Assembly (NCBI GenBank): GCA_034006985.1
Contig: JAVERT010000009.1
Coordinates: 29,181-93,180 of the forward strand
DNA from: Gudongella sp034006985
GTDB lineage: Bacteria > Bacillota > Clostridia > Tissierellales > Tissierellaceae
Direction: 5' to 3'
Length of the DNA stretch: 64,000 bases
The position numbers and the translations under genes were made by a program. A model generated the notes under the pieces. The model was not told where the DNA came from. It saw only the letters and a list, made by a program, of their open reading frames with translations, and searched no databases. Of the stretch, positions 17,136 to 25,089 are shown one piece after another (position 1 is the first letter of the stretch; the number at the start of each line of letters is the position of its first letter).

Positions 17136-18413
17136 ATGATTCAGGATGTATTAAAGTTTATAGAAAAAAACGAAGATAATATTTTAGACCTAGGAGAGAT
17201 ATTATTTAAAAATCCTGAAATAGGTTATAAAGAGTTTAAAACAAAAGAAATATTAATGGATTATTTAAAAGAGGTAGAACTTTCAAGTTTTAAAGAATTT
17301 GCAATAACAGGTTTTAAGGCAACAATTGGAGAGGGAAAGCCCCATATTGGATTGATAGCTGATTTAGATGCACTTCCAACAAAAGGACATATAGATGCAA
17401 AAGGCGAGGATAATGCTGCACATTCTTGTGGACATAATGCACAAATGGCTATAATGGCTAGTGTATTTCGCGCAATTGCAGAGAGCGGAGTGTTAGATAA
17501 AATAGGTGGTAGCATCTCCTTTATTGGAGCACCAGCTGAAGAATTTTTAGATTTTGACTATAGATTAAATCTTGTAAAAGAAAAGAAACTTAAAGCTTTT
17601 TCTGGTAAACAAAATTTAATTGTTGAGGGAGTTTTTGATGATATTGATCTCCTAATTGGAAGCCATGGAAATAATCTCCATGGAGATGCCATTGAAATAG
17701 GAGTCCATTCAAATGGGTTTATTGCAAAAACAGCAACTTTTAAAGGTAAATCTGCCCACAGTGGAGCTTACCCGCATCAGGGTAATAACGCCTTAAATGC
17801 AGCAGTTTTAGGAATCAATGCGGTGGGCCTATTAAGAGAAACTTTCCAAGATGATGATCATATTAGATTCCATCCAATAATAAAACACGGTGGGGATGCT
17901 GTTAATACTGTTCCTCATAGAGTTGTTTTAGAGACATATGTTAGAGGTAGTAATATAGAAGCAATTTACGATGCAAATAAAAAGATCAATAATGCCTTTA
18001 TTCACTCTGCACTGGCTTTAGGGTGTGAATGTGAGATAAGAGATATACCTGGATATCTTCCTAGTAATTATTTTGCTGGTTTAAATGATTATTTAGAACA
18101 AGCAGCACAGAAGTATATAGATAAAGATAGAATCTCTATTGGTGGTAGAACTTTTGCTTCAGATGATGTAGCTGATATATCTGCGGTTAAGCCTGTACTT
18201 CACTTTGGATTTAGCGGCTTTGATGGAAGTTTTCATGGAGCGGATTTTAAGATATTAAATCCACAGATGGCATATTTAAAGCCTGTTAAAATAGTTACAG
18301 AAGCTGTATTGTCTATGTTATCAGATAAAGACACGCTATATAAAAAGTTAGAAGAGTACAAACAGACAATGAGTATTGAAGATTATAAGAAAAATTGGCT
18401 TAATTTAGATTAA
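17136..18413 (+). CDS. M20 family amidohydrolase, last gene of the nucleoside operon
   Basis: M20 metallo-amidohydrolase of 425 residues, AbgB-like branch. Metal-site motifs are HSCGHN (about residue 92) and APAEEFLDFD (about 131), followed by the KSAHSGAYPHQGNNALNA lid-domain entry. GAGGGTGG precedes the ATG at 17136, 32 bases after the nucleoside hydrolase, so it belongs to the operon, although its link to nucleosides is unclear. The last 35 codons are repeated, in decayed form, at 26344-26454 on the far side of the copper island, which shows that this 3' end was duplicated when the island arrived. The complete copy here looks functional. Confidence 0.85.
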   Translation: MIQDVLKFIEKNEDNILDLGEILFKNPEIGYKEFKTKEILMDYLKEVELSSFKEFAITGFKATIGEGKPHIGLIADLDALPTKGHIDAKGEDNAAHSCGHNAQMAIMASVFRAIAESGVLDKIGGSISFIGAPAEEFLDFDYRLNLVKEKKLKAFSGKQNLIVEGVFDDIDLLIGSHGNNLHGDAIEIGVHSNGFIAKTATFKGKSAHSGAYPHQGNNALNAAVLGINAVGLLRETFQDDDHIRFHPIIKHGGDAVNTVPHRVVLETYVRGSNIEAIYDANKKINNAFIHSALALGCECEIRDIPGYLPSNYFAGLNDYLEQAAQKYIDKDRISIGGRTFASDDVADISAVKPVLHFGFSGFDGSFHGADFKILNPQMAYLKPVKIVTEAVLSMLSDKDTLYKKLEEYKQTMSIEDYKKNWLNLD

Positions 18414-18523
18414 TACTTTTCTAATAATCTGGAGAATCCATCAAATATTTGTGGAAATTGTCTTCTTTAGCTAGAATCTCGATATGGGATTCTAGTTCTT
18501 TTTTTATTGAACTGTTTTCTATA
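18288..18523. repeat. Left direct repeat flanking the copper island
   Basis: Carries the 3' end of the M20 gene (18288-18413) joined to the 3' end of a cyclodeaminase-like gene on the minus strand (18421-18523). The same two pieces, in the same order and orientation, recur at 26344-26681. Over the M20 part I count about ten mismatches in 105 bases. Homology stops near the shared TTTTCTAT at 18515-18522. Confidence 0.85.
18421..18523 (-). pseudogene. Remnant of the cyclodeaminase-like gene (3' end only)
   Basis: On the minus strand this decodes to about 34 C-terminal residues ending in MDSPDY and a stop, including KKELESHIEILAKED, which matches the end of the intact gene at 26579-27094. There is no start or upstream part; the sequence is cut where the copper island begins. 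It is a by-product of the island's insertion. Confidence 0.8.
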
Positions 18524-18717
18524 TAGAATGGCATTTACTCATTTGGGTATAAAAGATATGAGATATACAAAAGTAGGATTTAATGAAGACAACATTGAAT
18601 ATCAAGATATATGGAGTGACATAGTAAAACTTATGGGAATAAGAAATAAGCTAAAGTTCATAATTTCTTCATATTTCATTGGTATAATTAATATAGAAGA
18701 GAAAAGGAGTTGGTATT
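18524..18717. other. Left end of the copper island, no clear gene
   Basis: Between the repeat boundary and the first SHOCT gene there is an open frame (part of 18507-18728 +) with no recognisable domain and a start inside the pseudogene remnant. It could be the tail of a gene truncated at the junction. The last 60 bases hold the promoter listed separately. The whole gene-free stretch after the M20 stop is 18414-18717. Confidence 0.4.
18657..18688 (+). promoter_or_regulatory. Candidate copper-responsive promoter of the SHOCT/copB unit
   Basis: A TATAAT (18683-18688) preceded by TGG gives an extended -10. Upstream lies an 11-bp tandem repeat, TTCATAATTTC then TTCATATTTCA (18657-18678), at the place where OmpR-family regulators bind. 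TTTCTTCA begins 19 bases before the -10, leaving a gap of 11; the same spacing occurs at the divergent promoter at 25034-25059. Confidence 0.45.
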
Positions 18718-18942
18718 ATGATGTATAGAGGATTTGGAATGTTTGGAGGAGGCGGAATAGTGGGTTTAGTATTAATTGCCATAGTTGCATTTTTTGCATA
18801 TAAATATCTTCATGACAATAAAAATGTTTCCGATACATTTAGAAAAAAAGATAATGCACTAGATATTTTAAATGAAAGGTATGCAAAAGGTGAAATAGAT
18901 GACGAAGAATTTAATAAAAGGAAAAAAACATTAAACGATTAA
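18718..18942 (+). CDS. SHOCT-domain membrane miniprotein 1
   Basis: Protein of 74 residues: a Gly-rich N-terminus (MMYRGFGMFGGGG), one membrane helix at about 14-32, and a C-terminal SHOCT motif of about 27 residues (ALDILNERYAKGEIDDEEFNKRK). SHOCT motifs are short helical oligomerisation or targeting elements often attached to membrane anchors. AAAAGGAG at 18702-18709 supports the ATG at 18718 or the next one at 18721. It is the first clear gene of the copper island and is followed after 12 bases by a second SHOCT gene. The molecular function is unknown; association with copper efflux genes is common for such miniproteins. Confidence 0.8.
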   Translation: MMYRGFGMFGGGGIVGLVLIAIVAFFAYKYLHDNKNVSDTFRKKDNALDILNERYAKGEIDDEEFNKRKKTLND

Positions 18943-18954
18943 GAGGTGAATTAG

Positions 18955-19230
18955 ATGAATAGATATTGGGACAATGCTTTTAATGGAATGATGGATTTTG
19001 GCATTCGTAGTAGTGGATGGTTCATAGCATATGAGATAATAAAACTGCTAATAATAGTTGTAGTAGTAATATTTATAGCTAGAATGTTAATGAAAAATTC
19101 TAAAAATAACAGCAATCCAAATTCAAATTCAAATCCAAATAGAGCAATTGAAATATTAAAAGAAAGATATGCTTCAGGAGAAATATCAGAAGAAGAATAT
19201 AGAAGTAAATTGAATAAATTGAAAGAGTGA
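18955..19230 (+). CDS. SHOCT-domain membrane miniprotein 2
   Basis: Protein of 91 residues with an amphipathic N-terminal stretch, one membrane helix at about 22-43, an Asn/Ser-rich linker (about 47-62) and a C-terminal SHOCT motif (AIEILKERYASGEISEEEYRSKL). It starts at the ATG at 18955, nine bases after AGAGGTG. It shares the SHOCT tail with the genes at 18718 and 23208 but not the N-terminus, so the three differ in what they present at the membrane while sharing an interaction tail. Function unknown. Confidence 0.8.
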   Translation: MNRYWDNAFNGMMDFGIRSSGWFIAYEIIKLLIIVVVVIFIARMLMKNSKNNSNPNSNSNPNRAIEILKERYASGEISEEEYRSKLNKLKE

Positions 19231-19262
19231 TATTAACTTTGAAAATTTAAGGAGATAAAATA

Positions 19263-19649
19263 ATGAATGTAGTTTATGAAAAAAGTACAGATAAAAATCT
19301 AAATGATGCAATTAAATCTTTAGAAAACAATTTAAAAGAAAATGGTTTTGGAATATTATGGCAATTTAATTTTAAGGATAAACTGCAAGAAAAAGAATTA
19401 GAATTTAAAGAGGATTTTGTGGTACTTGAGGTATGTAACCCAAAACAAGCAAAAGAAGTATTAGATCAAAACATTCATATAGGATATGTACTCCCTTGTA
19501 AAATGGTAGTGAGAAGTGAAAATGATAAAACATATATAGGTATGACAAGTCCAGAAGTTTTAATAGGATTATTCGAAAGTCCTGAATTAAAAGAAGTTGC
19601 AAAAAAGATTGAAGAATCCCTTAGAAATTCAATTGAAGCTTCAATCTAA
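19263..19649 (+). CDS. DUF302 protein
   Basis: Protein of 128 residues matching DUF302: an N-terminal SLENNLKENGFGILWQFNFKD helix and strand, then FVVLEVCNPKQAKEVL, in which the Cys at about 59 is typical of the family, then a IGYVLPCKMVVR strand with a second Cys. DUF302 proteins are small alpha/beta proteins found next to heavy-metal and thiol-stress genes; their biochemical role is not settled. AAGGAG lies eight bases before the ATG at 19263. It is the last gene before a terminator, so it forms one unit with SHOCT genes 1 and 2. Confidence 0.8.
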   Translation: MNVVYEKSTDKNLNDAIKSLENNLKENGFGILWQFNFKDKLQEKELEFKEDFVVLEVCNPKQAKEVLDQNIHIGYVLPCKMVVRSENDKTYIGMTSPEVLIGLFESPELKEVAKKIEESLRNSIEASI

Positions 19650-19690
19650 AAAGAAACTGTCTTAAAGCAATTTTTTAAGACAGTTTCTTT
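19650..19690 (+). terminator. Terminator between DUF302 and copB
   Basis: A 17-bp perfect stem (19650-19666 with 19674-19690) whose outer arms are A-rich and T-rich. It immediately follows the DUF302 stop and separates it from copB, so copB transcription depends on readthrough or on a promoter inside this 70-base gap. Confidence 0.8.
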
Positions 19691-19720
19691 AACATATAAA
19701 TCATGAAAGGAGTCTTTTCA

Positions 19721-21682
19721 ATGAATAAGAAAGACCATCACAATCATCATGAAATGATGATTGTGGATTTTAAAAGGAGATTTTTAATATCATTAATTGT
19801 TACAATTCCTATACTCTTCCTTTCTCCTATGGTTCAGGAATGGATAGGTATAGATATTAGTTTTACTGGAAGTAATTATATATTATTTGCACTTGCTACA
19901 TTTATATATTTTTATGGTGGATGGCCTTTTTTAAAAGGGTTAAAAGATGAATTAAAAGAAAAAAAACCAGGTATGATGACTCTGATAGCTATGGCAATTT
20001 CTGTAGCATATCTATATAGTACAGCCACAGTATTTGGTCTTCTTGGCAATGACTTCTTTTGGGAGCTAGCAACACTTATTGATATAATGCTCTTAGGTCA
20101 TTGGATAGAAATGCGTTCTGTGCTGAGTGCTTCTAATGCTTTAGACAAGCTAGCTGAACTTATGCCAAATACAGCTCATTTATTCAAAGAAAGTGATCTA
20201 GTAGATGTGGATATAAGTGAGTTGAATACTGGAGATAAAATACTAATAAAGCCAGGAGAAAAAGTCCCTGCTGATGGAATGATTGTAAAAGGGAATAGTT
20301 ATATAAATGAATCAATGCTAACAGGAGAATCTAAGCCTGTCGAAAAAACAGAAGGAGATAAGCTTATAGGGGGCTCCATAAATGGGGATGGATCCTTAGA
20401 AGTAGAAGTTAAAAATATAGGTAAAGACACATATTTATCAAAAGTTATAGATATGGTTAAAAAAGCACAAGAATCTAAATCTAAAACTCAACATTTAGCA
20501 GATAAAGCAGCTTTTTGGCTAACAATTATATCGCTAACAGTTGGATTTACTACTTTAATTGTTTGGTATTTGATAAGTAAAGATTTTGCCTTTGCCATAG
20601 CAAGAATGGCTACAGTAATGGTAATAACATGCCCACATGCATTAGGACTTGCAATACCATTAGTAGTAGCAACATCCACAGCTCAATCAGCTAAAAATGG
20701 ACTATTAATAAGAAATCGTACCCAATTTGAAAATTCAAGGAAAATAGATACAGTAGTATTTGATAAAACAGGAACTTTGACTATGGGTGAATTCAAAGCT
20801 AACTTTATAGAAATATATGATGAAAGTTATGATGAAAAAACTGTAATTCAATTGGCTGCAACACTTGAGAATAATTCCGAGCATCCAATTGCAACAGGTA
20901 TAATAGATAAACTAAAAGAAATGGACTTAGATATCTTAGATGTGGATAATTTCCAAGCCATAAAAGGTAAGGGTGTACAAGGGACAATAGATGGCAAAGA
21001 TATAATGGTGGTGAGTCCTGGATATTTAAGAGAAAATAGTATTGAAGTTCCAAGAGAACTCCCATCACATGGAGTATCAACTGATGTATTCTTACTTGTA
21101 GATGATAAATTAATTGCAGCAATAGGGCTTTCAGATAGAATAAGAGAAGAATCATATAATGCAATAAAGAGACTGAAAAAAGAAGGAATTAAAACATGGA
21201 TGCTTACAGGAGATAATGAAAAAACAGCAAAACAAGTATCTGAAGAATTAGGATTAGATGGATATTTTGCAGAAGTATTACCTGACCAAAAACAAGAGAA
21301 GATTAAAGAATTACAATCAGAAGGTAGATTTGTAGCCATGACTGGAGATGGAGTAAATGATGCACCTGCACTAGCACAAGCTGATGTAGGTATTGCAGTA
21401 GGGTCTGGTACAGATATAGCAGCTGAAACTGCAGATATAATACTTGTAAATTCTAATCCAGAAGATGTAGTCTCTCTAATTGACTTTGGTAGAGCTACCT
21501 ATAGAAAGATGATACAAAATCTTATATGGGCAACAGGATATAATGTAATTGCAATACCACTTGCAGCAGGAGTACTATCGGGTATTGGAATAATTATTTC
21601 TCCAGCAATCGGAGCAGTTTTTATGTCGCTTAGCACAATAATAGTAGCAATAAATGCAAAACTTCTTAAATTAGAGAGATAA
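19721..21682 (+). CDS. copB: CopB-type copper-exporting P-type ATPase
   Basis: P1B-type ATPase of 653 residues that pumps copper (or silver) out across the cytoplasmic membrane. A short His-rich tail (DHHNHHE) replaces the CxxC metal domains of CopA. The ion-binding motif in the sixth membrane segment is Cys304-Pro-His306 (TCPHALG), the CPH form that defines CopB. The phosphorylation site DKTGTLT has Asp348; TGES, SEHPIA and GDGVNDAPAL are also present. I choose the ATG at 19721, seven bases after GAAAGGAG; the ATG at 19703 lies before it. The gene is followed by a multicopper oxidase, forming the core of the island. Confidence 0.93.
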   Translation: MNKKDHHNHHEMMIVDFKRRFLISLIVTIPILFLSPMVQEWIGIDISFTGSNYILFALATFIYFYGGWPFLKGLKDELKEKKPGMMTLIAMAISVAYLYSTATVFGLLGNDFFWELATLIDIMLLGHWIEMRSVLSASNALDKLAELMPNTAHLFKESDLVDVDISELNTGDKILIKPGEKVPADGMIVKGNSYINESMLTGESKPVEKTEGDKLIGGSINGDGSLEVEVKNIGKDTYLSKVIDMVKKAQESKSKTQHLADKAAFWLTIISLTVGFTTLIVWYLISKDFAFAIARMATVMVITCPHALGLAIPLVVATSTAQSAKNGLLIRNRTQFENSRKIDTVVFDKTGTLTMGEFKANFIEIYDESYDEKTVIQLAATLENNSEHPIATGIIDKLKEMDLDILDVDNFQAIKGKGVQGTIDGKDIMVVSPGYLRENSIEVPRELPSHGVSTDVFLLVDDKLIAAIGLSDRIREESYNAIKRLKKEGIKTWMLTGDNEKTAKQVSEELGLDGYFAEVLPDQKQEKIKELQSEGRFVAMTGDGVNDAPALAQADVGIAVGSGTDIAAETADIILVNSNPEDVVSLIDFGRATYRKMIQNLIWATGYNVIAIPLAAGVLSGIGIIISPAIGAVFMSLSTIIVAINAKLLKLER

Positions 21683-21708
21683 ATTGAAGGGTCAAGAGGG
21701 ATGATTTT

Positions 21709-23184
21709 ATGAATAAAAATATTAAATGGTATTTAGTTATAGCTGTTTCTGTAATCCTTCTAATAGTGTATTCAGGTTATCTTTTTACAGATATAGGAAG
21801 AGGACTTGGAGGTAATGATATCAGAACAGAAGAACCATTAAATAATGATGAAAAGGAAAGTAGTAAGAAGTTGCCCATACCACCACTTTTAGAGGATAAG
21901 AATCCTGAAGAAGGTAAGGCAGAATTTGATTTAAAAGTCCAATATGGGAAAACAGAATTTATACCAGGATATGAAACGAATACTTTAGGATATAATGGGG
22001 ATTATTTAGGTCCTATAATAAAAGTAAATAAAGGTGATGATGTAAAGATAAACATTGATAATGCACTGGATGAGCCAACCACAGTGCATTGGCATGGATT
22101 AATAGTACCAGCGGAGATGGACGGTGGTCCACATCAAGTCATAGATCCAAATACTACTTGGCAGCCCTACTTCACAATAGACCAACCAGCAGCAACACTT
22201 TGGTATCACCCACATTTACTTCATAAGACAGGAGAACAAGTATATAAAGGACTCGCAGGTCTTTTATATATAGAAGATGAAGATTCTAAAGAGTTAAATA
22301 TTCCAAAAGAACATGGAATAAATGATATCCCATTAGTAATACAAGATAAGAGGTTTACAGATAATGGTGATATTTCTTATAATTTGAACACAAGAGATTT
22401 AATGAACGGATTTTTAGGTGATACAGTTCTAATTAATGGAGCCATAAATCCCGAATTAGACATTAAAAATGAAGTGATTAGGTTTAGACTTTTAAATGGA
22501 TCAAATGCAAGGTCATATGAATTTAACTTTAGTGACCGCAGAGAATTTTATCAAATAGCATCAGATGGAGGCTTTTTAAAAGAAAGTATAGAAATGGATA
22601 GAGTATTCCTCGCTCCAGCAGAAAGGGCAGAAATACTAGTAGATTTTTCTGATTATAGTGTAGGAGATAAAATAACCTTTAGAGATGCTAATTATAATTT
22701 GATGACTATAAATATAGTAGAAGAAAGCAATAAAAATATAGATATCCCTAAAGAATTAGTAGAAATAATTGACTATGATTTAGATGAAGTAGTACGAACA
22801 AGAGAGTTTATAATGAGTGGAATGGGCCCGATGGTAACTATAAATGGTAAACAAATGAATATGGATAGGATAGATGAAAGATTAAACCTAGGTGAATTAG
22901 AAGAATGGATAATAACAAATGATTCAGCAGGTATGGGTGGAATGGGTATGATGAATTCCATTCCCCATCCATTTCATGTCCATGCAGTACAATTTAGAGT
23001 AATTGAAAGAAATGGCGAAATTCCTCCATTAAATGAAAGAGGTTGGAAAGATACTGTAATGGTAGATAATGGAGGAGAAGTAAGAATTTTAGTCAAGTTT
23101 AGCAAGAAAGGATTATTTATGTATCATTGTCACATATTAGAGCATGAAGATTCAGGAATGATGGGTCAATTTTTAGTTGAATAA
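21709..23184 (+). CDS. Multicopper oxidase, membrane-anchored
   Basis: Laccase/CueO-like multicopper oxidase of 491 residues, expected to oxidise Cu(I) or other substrates outside the membrane using O2. An uncleaved-looking N-terminal anchor covers residues 7-28. All four copper signatures are present: His127 and His129 (HWHG), His167 and His169 (WYHPH), His420, His423 and His425 (HPFHVH), and Cys474 with His473, His475 and His479 (HCHILEHE), followed by Met484 as a possible axial T1 ligand. A Met/Gly-rich segment (GMGGMGMMNS, about 406-416) precedes the third motif. It starts 26 bases after copB. An O2-using enzyme is unexpected in an otherwise anaerobic-looking gene set. Confidence 0.92.
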   Translation: MNKNIKWYLVIAVSVILLIVYSGYLFTDIGRGLGGNDIRTEEPLNNDEKESSKKLPIPPLLEDKNPEEGKAEFDLKVQYGKTEFIPGYETNTLGYNGDYLGPIIKVNKGDDVKINIDNALDEPTTVHWHGLIVPAEMDGGPHQVIDPNTTWQPYFTIDQPAATLWYHPHLLHKTGEQVYKGLAGLLYIEDEDSKELNIPKEHGINDIPLVIQDKRFTDNGDISYNLNTRDLMNGFLGDTVLINGAINPELDIKNEVIRFRLLNGSNARSYEFNFSDRREFYQIASDGGFLKESIEMDRVFLAPAERAEILVDFSDYSVGDKITFRDANYNLMTINIVEESNKNIDIPKELVEIIDYDLDEVVRTREFIMSGMGPMVTINGKQMNMDRIDERLNLGELEEWIITNDSAGMGGMGMMNSIPHPFHVHAVQFRVIERNGEIPPLNERGWKDTVMVDNGGEVRILVKFSKKGLFMYHCHILEHEDSGMMGQFLVE

Positions 23185-23207
23185 CTTTTATTGGAAAGGA
23201 TGATGGT

Positions 23208-23441
23208 ATGCATTATGGATTTAGAGATATATTATCTAATATGTTGATTGTTTGGCTAATTCCAATAATATTATTATTGTTAATAGGTATATCAATATAT
23301 ATGATAGGAAGGAATAAAAAAGGAGATAGTCAACGTACTAGCAATCCATACTTGAAAATATTAAATGAAAGATTCGCTAAGGGTGAGATAGATGAGGAAG
23401 AATATATTAGGAAGAAAAGAAATTTAAGTACTTTCAAATAA
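23208..23441 (+). CDS. SHOCT-domain membrane miniprotein 3
   Basis: Protein of 77 residues: a short N-terminus, a strongly hydrophobic helix at about 12-33, a basic linker (RNKKGDSQR) and a C-terminal SHOCT motif (YLKILNERFAKGEIDEEEYIRKK). GGAAAGGATG precedes the ATG at 23208, 23 bases after the oxidase, so it is the last gene of the copB-oxidase unit before a double terminator. It is the third member of the SHOCT set in this island, with the same tail and a different head. Function unknown. Confidence 0.78.
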   Translation: MHYGFRDILSNMLIVWLIPIILLLLIGISIYMIGRNKKGDSQRTSNPYLKILNERFAKGEIDEEEYIRKKRNLSTFK

Positions 23442-23460
23442 TGAATGGGAGTGTGAATAG

Positions 23461-23495
23461 TTTTGTGTATGGGACTTGAAGGCCCATACACAAAA
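23461..23495 (+). terminator. Long hairpin after the copB unit
   Basis: TTTTGTGTATGGG (23461-23473) pairs with CCCATACACAAAA (23483-23495); the pairing can be extended outwards through GAATA/TATTC and GGGAG/CTCCC with small mismatches. There is no T-run directly after it, but a second terminator follows. Confidence 0.65.
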
Positions 23496-23510
23496 TTATT
23501 CCTCCCATGC

Positions 23511-23553
23511 AAAAAGCTATCTAGTCCAAAATTAAAAGACTAGGTAGCTTTTT
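23511..23553. terminator. Bidirectional terminator between the copB unit and the sensor kinase
   Basis: AAAAAGCTA-CTAGTC (23511-23526) pairs with GACTAG-TAGCTTTTT (23538-23553) with one mismatch. The flanking A and T runs allow use from both sides. Confidence 0.85.
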
Positions 23554-23577
23554 AGTTTAGATTAATGAAGTTAGGTT

Positions 23578-24945
23578 TTATTCATTTATTGGTAAATATA
23601 TAGTAAATTCACTACCCTTACCATATACACTTTTAACTGATATTTCTCCCCCATGTTCTTCAATTATTGACTTTACTATTGCTAATCCTAGTCCTGATCC
23701 ACCAGTGTATGAGTTTCTAGATTTATCTATTCTATAGAATCTATTGAAAATAAACGGGAGGTGTTCTTGCTGTATGCCTATACCAGTATCTTCTACTATT
23801 ATAATAACTTTATTTGTTTCGATTTTTGCAATCGAAATATAAATTTGGCCTTCTTTATCAATATATTTCACAGAATTAGATAGAAGGTTGTACATTACTT
23901 GCTTTATTTTATCCTTATCCATGGAAACCATAATGTTTTTTTCTATGTCTTCTTTAATAGATATATTTTCTTTATTAAATATAGGCATAAAAGTTGTGAT
24001 TATTTCTTTTATTTCATCAGATAAATTAAATTTAGTTTTGTTTAAGACTATACCGTGTTCATTAGAGTTAAAAGAATTTTTCAAGTCATCTATTAAGGAA
24101 GATAGTCTATCAATTTCACTCATCAATATAGATAAATGTTCTTTGCTAGGTTCCCATATGCCATCCATTATTGCCTCTACATGACTCTTCAAAGTTGAAA
24201 GTGGAGTTCGAAGTTCATGTGATATATCAGAAGCATACTTCTTTCGTATGTTTTCTTGTTTTGAAAGGGTTTCACCTAGATAATTAATACTATTAGAGAG
24301 TTCTTTTATTTCTATTATATTTGTATTTAACTCTGATTTTTTATTTAAATTCCCTTTTTGTATTTCAAGGGAGGTCTTCGTTATATTTATAAGTGGTTTA
24401 GTAAGGCTGTTTGATAGTAAAATACTCGTAATAATTCCAATAATTACTGCGATTATACTTGATATGAATAGTATATTAGTCAATGTATTTTTAAAAATCA
24501 AAGCACTTTCAGTTAAAAATGAATTATCTATATATCCTATTACTACGGTTCCAACTTTTTCGTTATTTTGAAAAAGAGTAAATGTATCTTCTACATACTC
24601 TCCTTCAGGCATTCCGTGCTCTATCATCATTCTGCTATGCATGTTGCCCATTCCACTCATTTGATCAGAAGAATATAATAATTCGTTTTCTAAATTTTCT
24701 ATTTTTATACTCAAATTTTCTAAAGATGCATAGGATTCAATCTGTTTTTCATACAAATTATATTCATTTTCTTCATATAATTGATTTATTTCTTCGCTTA
24801 TCTGTTCTAACTTTTTTCTCTGTTCTCCCACCAAATATTTATCAAATCTATTATTTATCATTGAATTAGAAATTAAACTTACAATAAAAATAGAGAGTAA
24901 TATGGCAAAGCTAAAGAGTAATATTATTCTTTTAGATAGTTTCAT
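23578..24945 (-). CDS. Sensor histidine kinase with Met/His-rich extracellular domain
   Basis: Membrane sensor kinase of 455 residues. Helix 1 lies at about 7-29, the extracellular domain at about 30-165, helix 2 at about 168-190, then HAMP, HisKA with the phospho-acceptor His243 in SHELRTPL, and the HATPase domain with DTGIGI and GSGLGLAIVK. The extracellular domain contains a Met/His cluster, DQMSGMGNMHSRMM then EHGM (about 94-113), a likely Cu(I)-binding site comparable in logic to CusS. It is separated from its probable partner regulator by a plus-strand gene and so has its own promoter. Copper as signal is inferred from the cluster and the neighbours. Confidence 0.9.
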   Translation of the reverse strand: MKLSKRIILLFSFAILLSIFIVSLISNSMINNRFDKYLVGEQRKKLEQISEEINQLYEENEYNLYEKQIESYASLENLSIKIENLENELLYSSDQMSGMGNMHSRMMIEHGMPEGEYVEDTFTLFQNNEKVGTVVIGYIDNSFLTESALIFKNTLTNILFISSIIAVIIGIITSILLSNSLTKPLINITKTSLEIQKGNLNKKSELNTNIIEIKELSNSINYLGETLSKQENIRKKYASDISHELRTPLSTLKSHVEAIMDGIWEPSKEHLSILMSEIDRLSSLIDDLKNSFNSNEHGIVLNKTKFNLSDEIKEIITTFMPIFNKENISIKEDIEKNIMVSMDKDKIKQVMYNLLSNSVKYIDKEGQIYISIAKIETNKVIIIVEDTGIGIQQEHLPFIFNRFYRIDKSRNSYTGGSGLGLAIVKSIIEEHGGEISVKSVYGKGSEFTIYLPINE

Positions 24946-24995
24946 TTCGTCCTCCCTTCAACATAATTATATTATAACAGTTAATTTTGTGTTTT

Positions 24996-25045
24996 TTGTG
25001 AAGATTATTTTGCTTTAATTTATTTTCTCCATATTTCCTTCACAA
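24996..25045. repeat. Inverted repeat in the divergent kinase/secreted-protein promoter region
   Basis: TTGTGAAG at 24996-25003 and CTTCACAA at 25038-25045 are perfect inverted copies 34 bases apart, in the region between the two divergent genes. The right arm overlaps the place of the -35 for the plus-strand gene. Regulator binding is inference. Confidence 0.4.
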
Positions 25046-25059
25046 TAACTTTATATAAT
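25034..25059 (+). promoter_or_regulatory. Candidate regulated promoter of the small secreted protein
   Basis: TATAAT at 25054-25059 has no good -35, as in activator-dependent promoters. TTTCCTTCA at 25034-25042 ends 11 bases before the -10, as TTTCTTCA does at the SHOCT promoter at 18664-18688. A shared site for the island's response regulator is the simplest reading. Confidence 0.45.
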
Positions 25060-25089
25060 GAAGTTACAAGTTGAAAGGAGAGGTTTTGA

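Noticed and set aside
18507..18728. Open frame of 73 codons before the first SHOCT gene
   Set aside because: Its start lies inside the pseudogene remnant, there is no ribosome binding site, it overlaps the SHOCT start, and no domain is visible. At best it is the tail of a truncated gene at the island's left end.
20848..21339. Minus-strand frame of 163 codons inside copB
   Set aside because: Fully antisense to copB motifs; Ser-rich composition typical of a reversed AT-rich coding strand.
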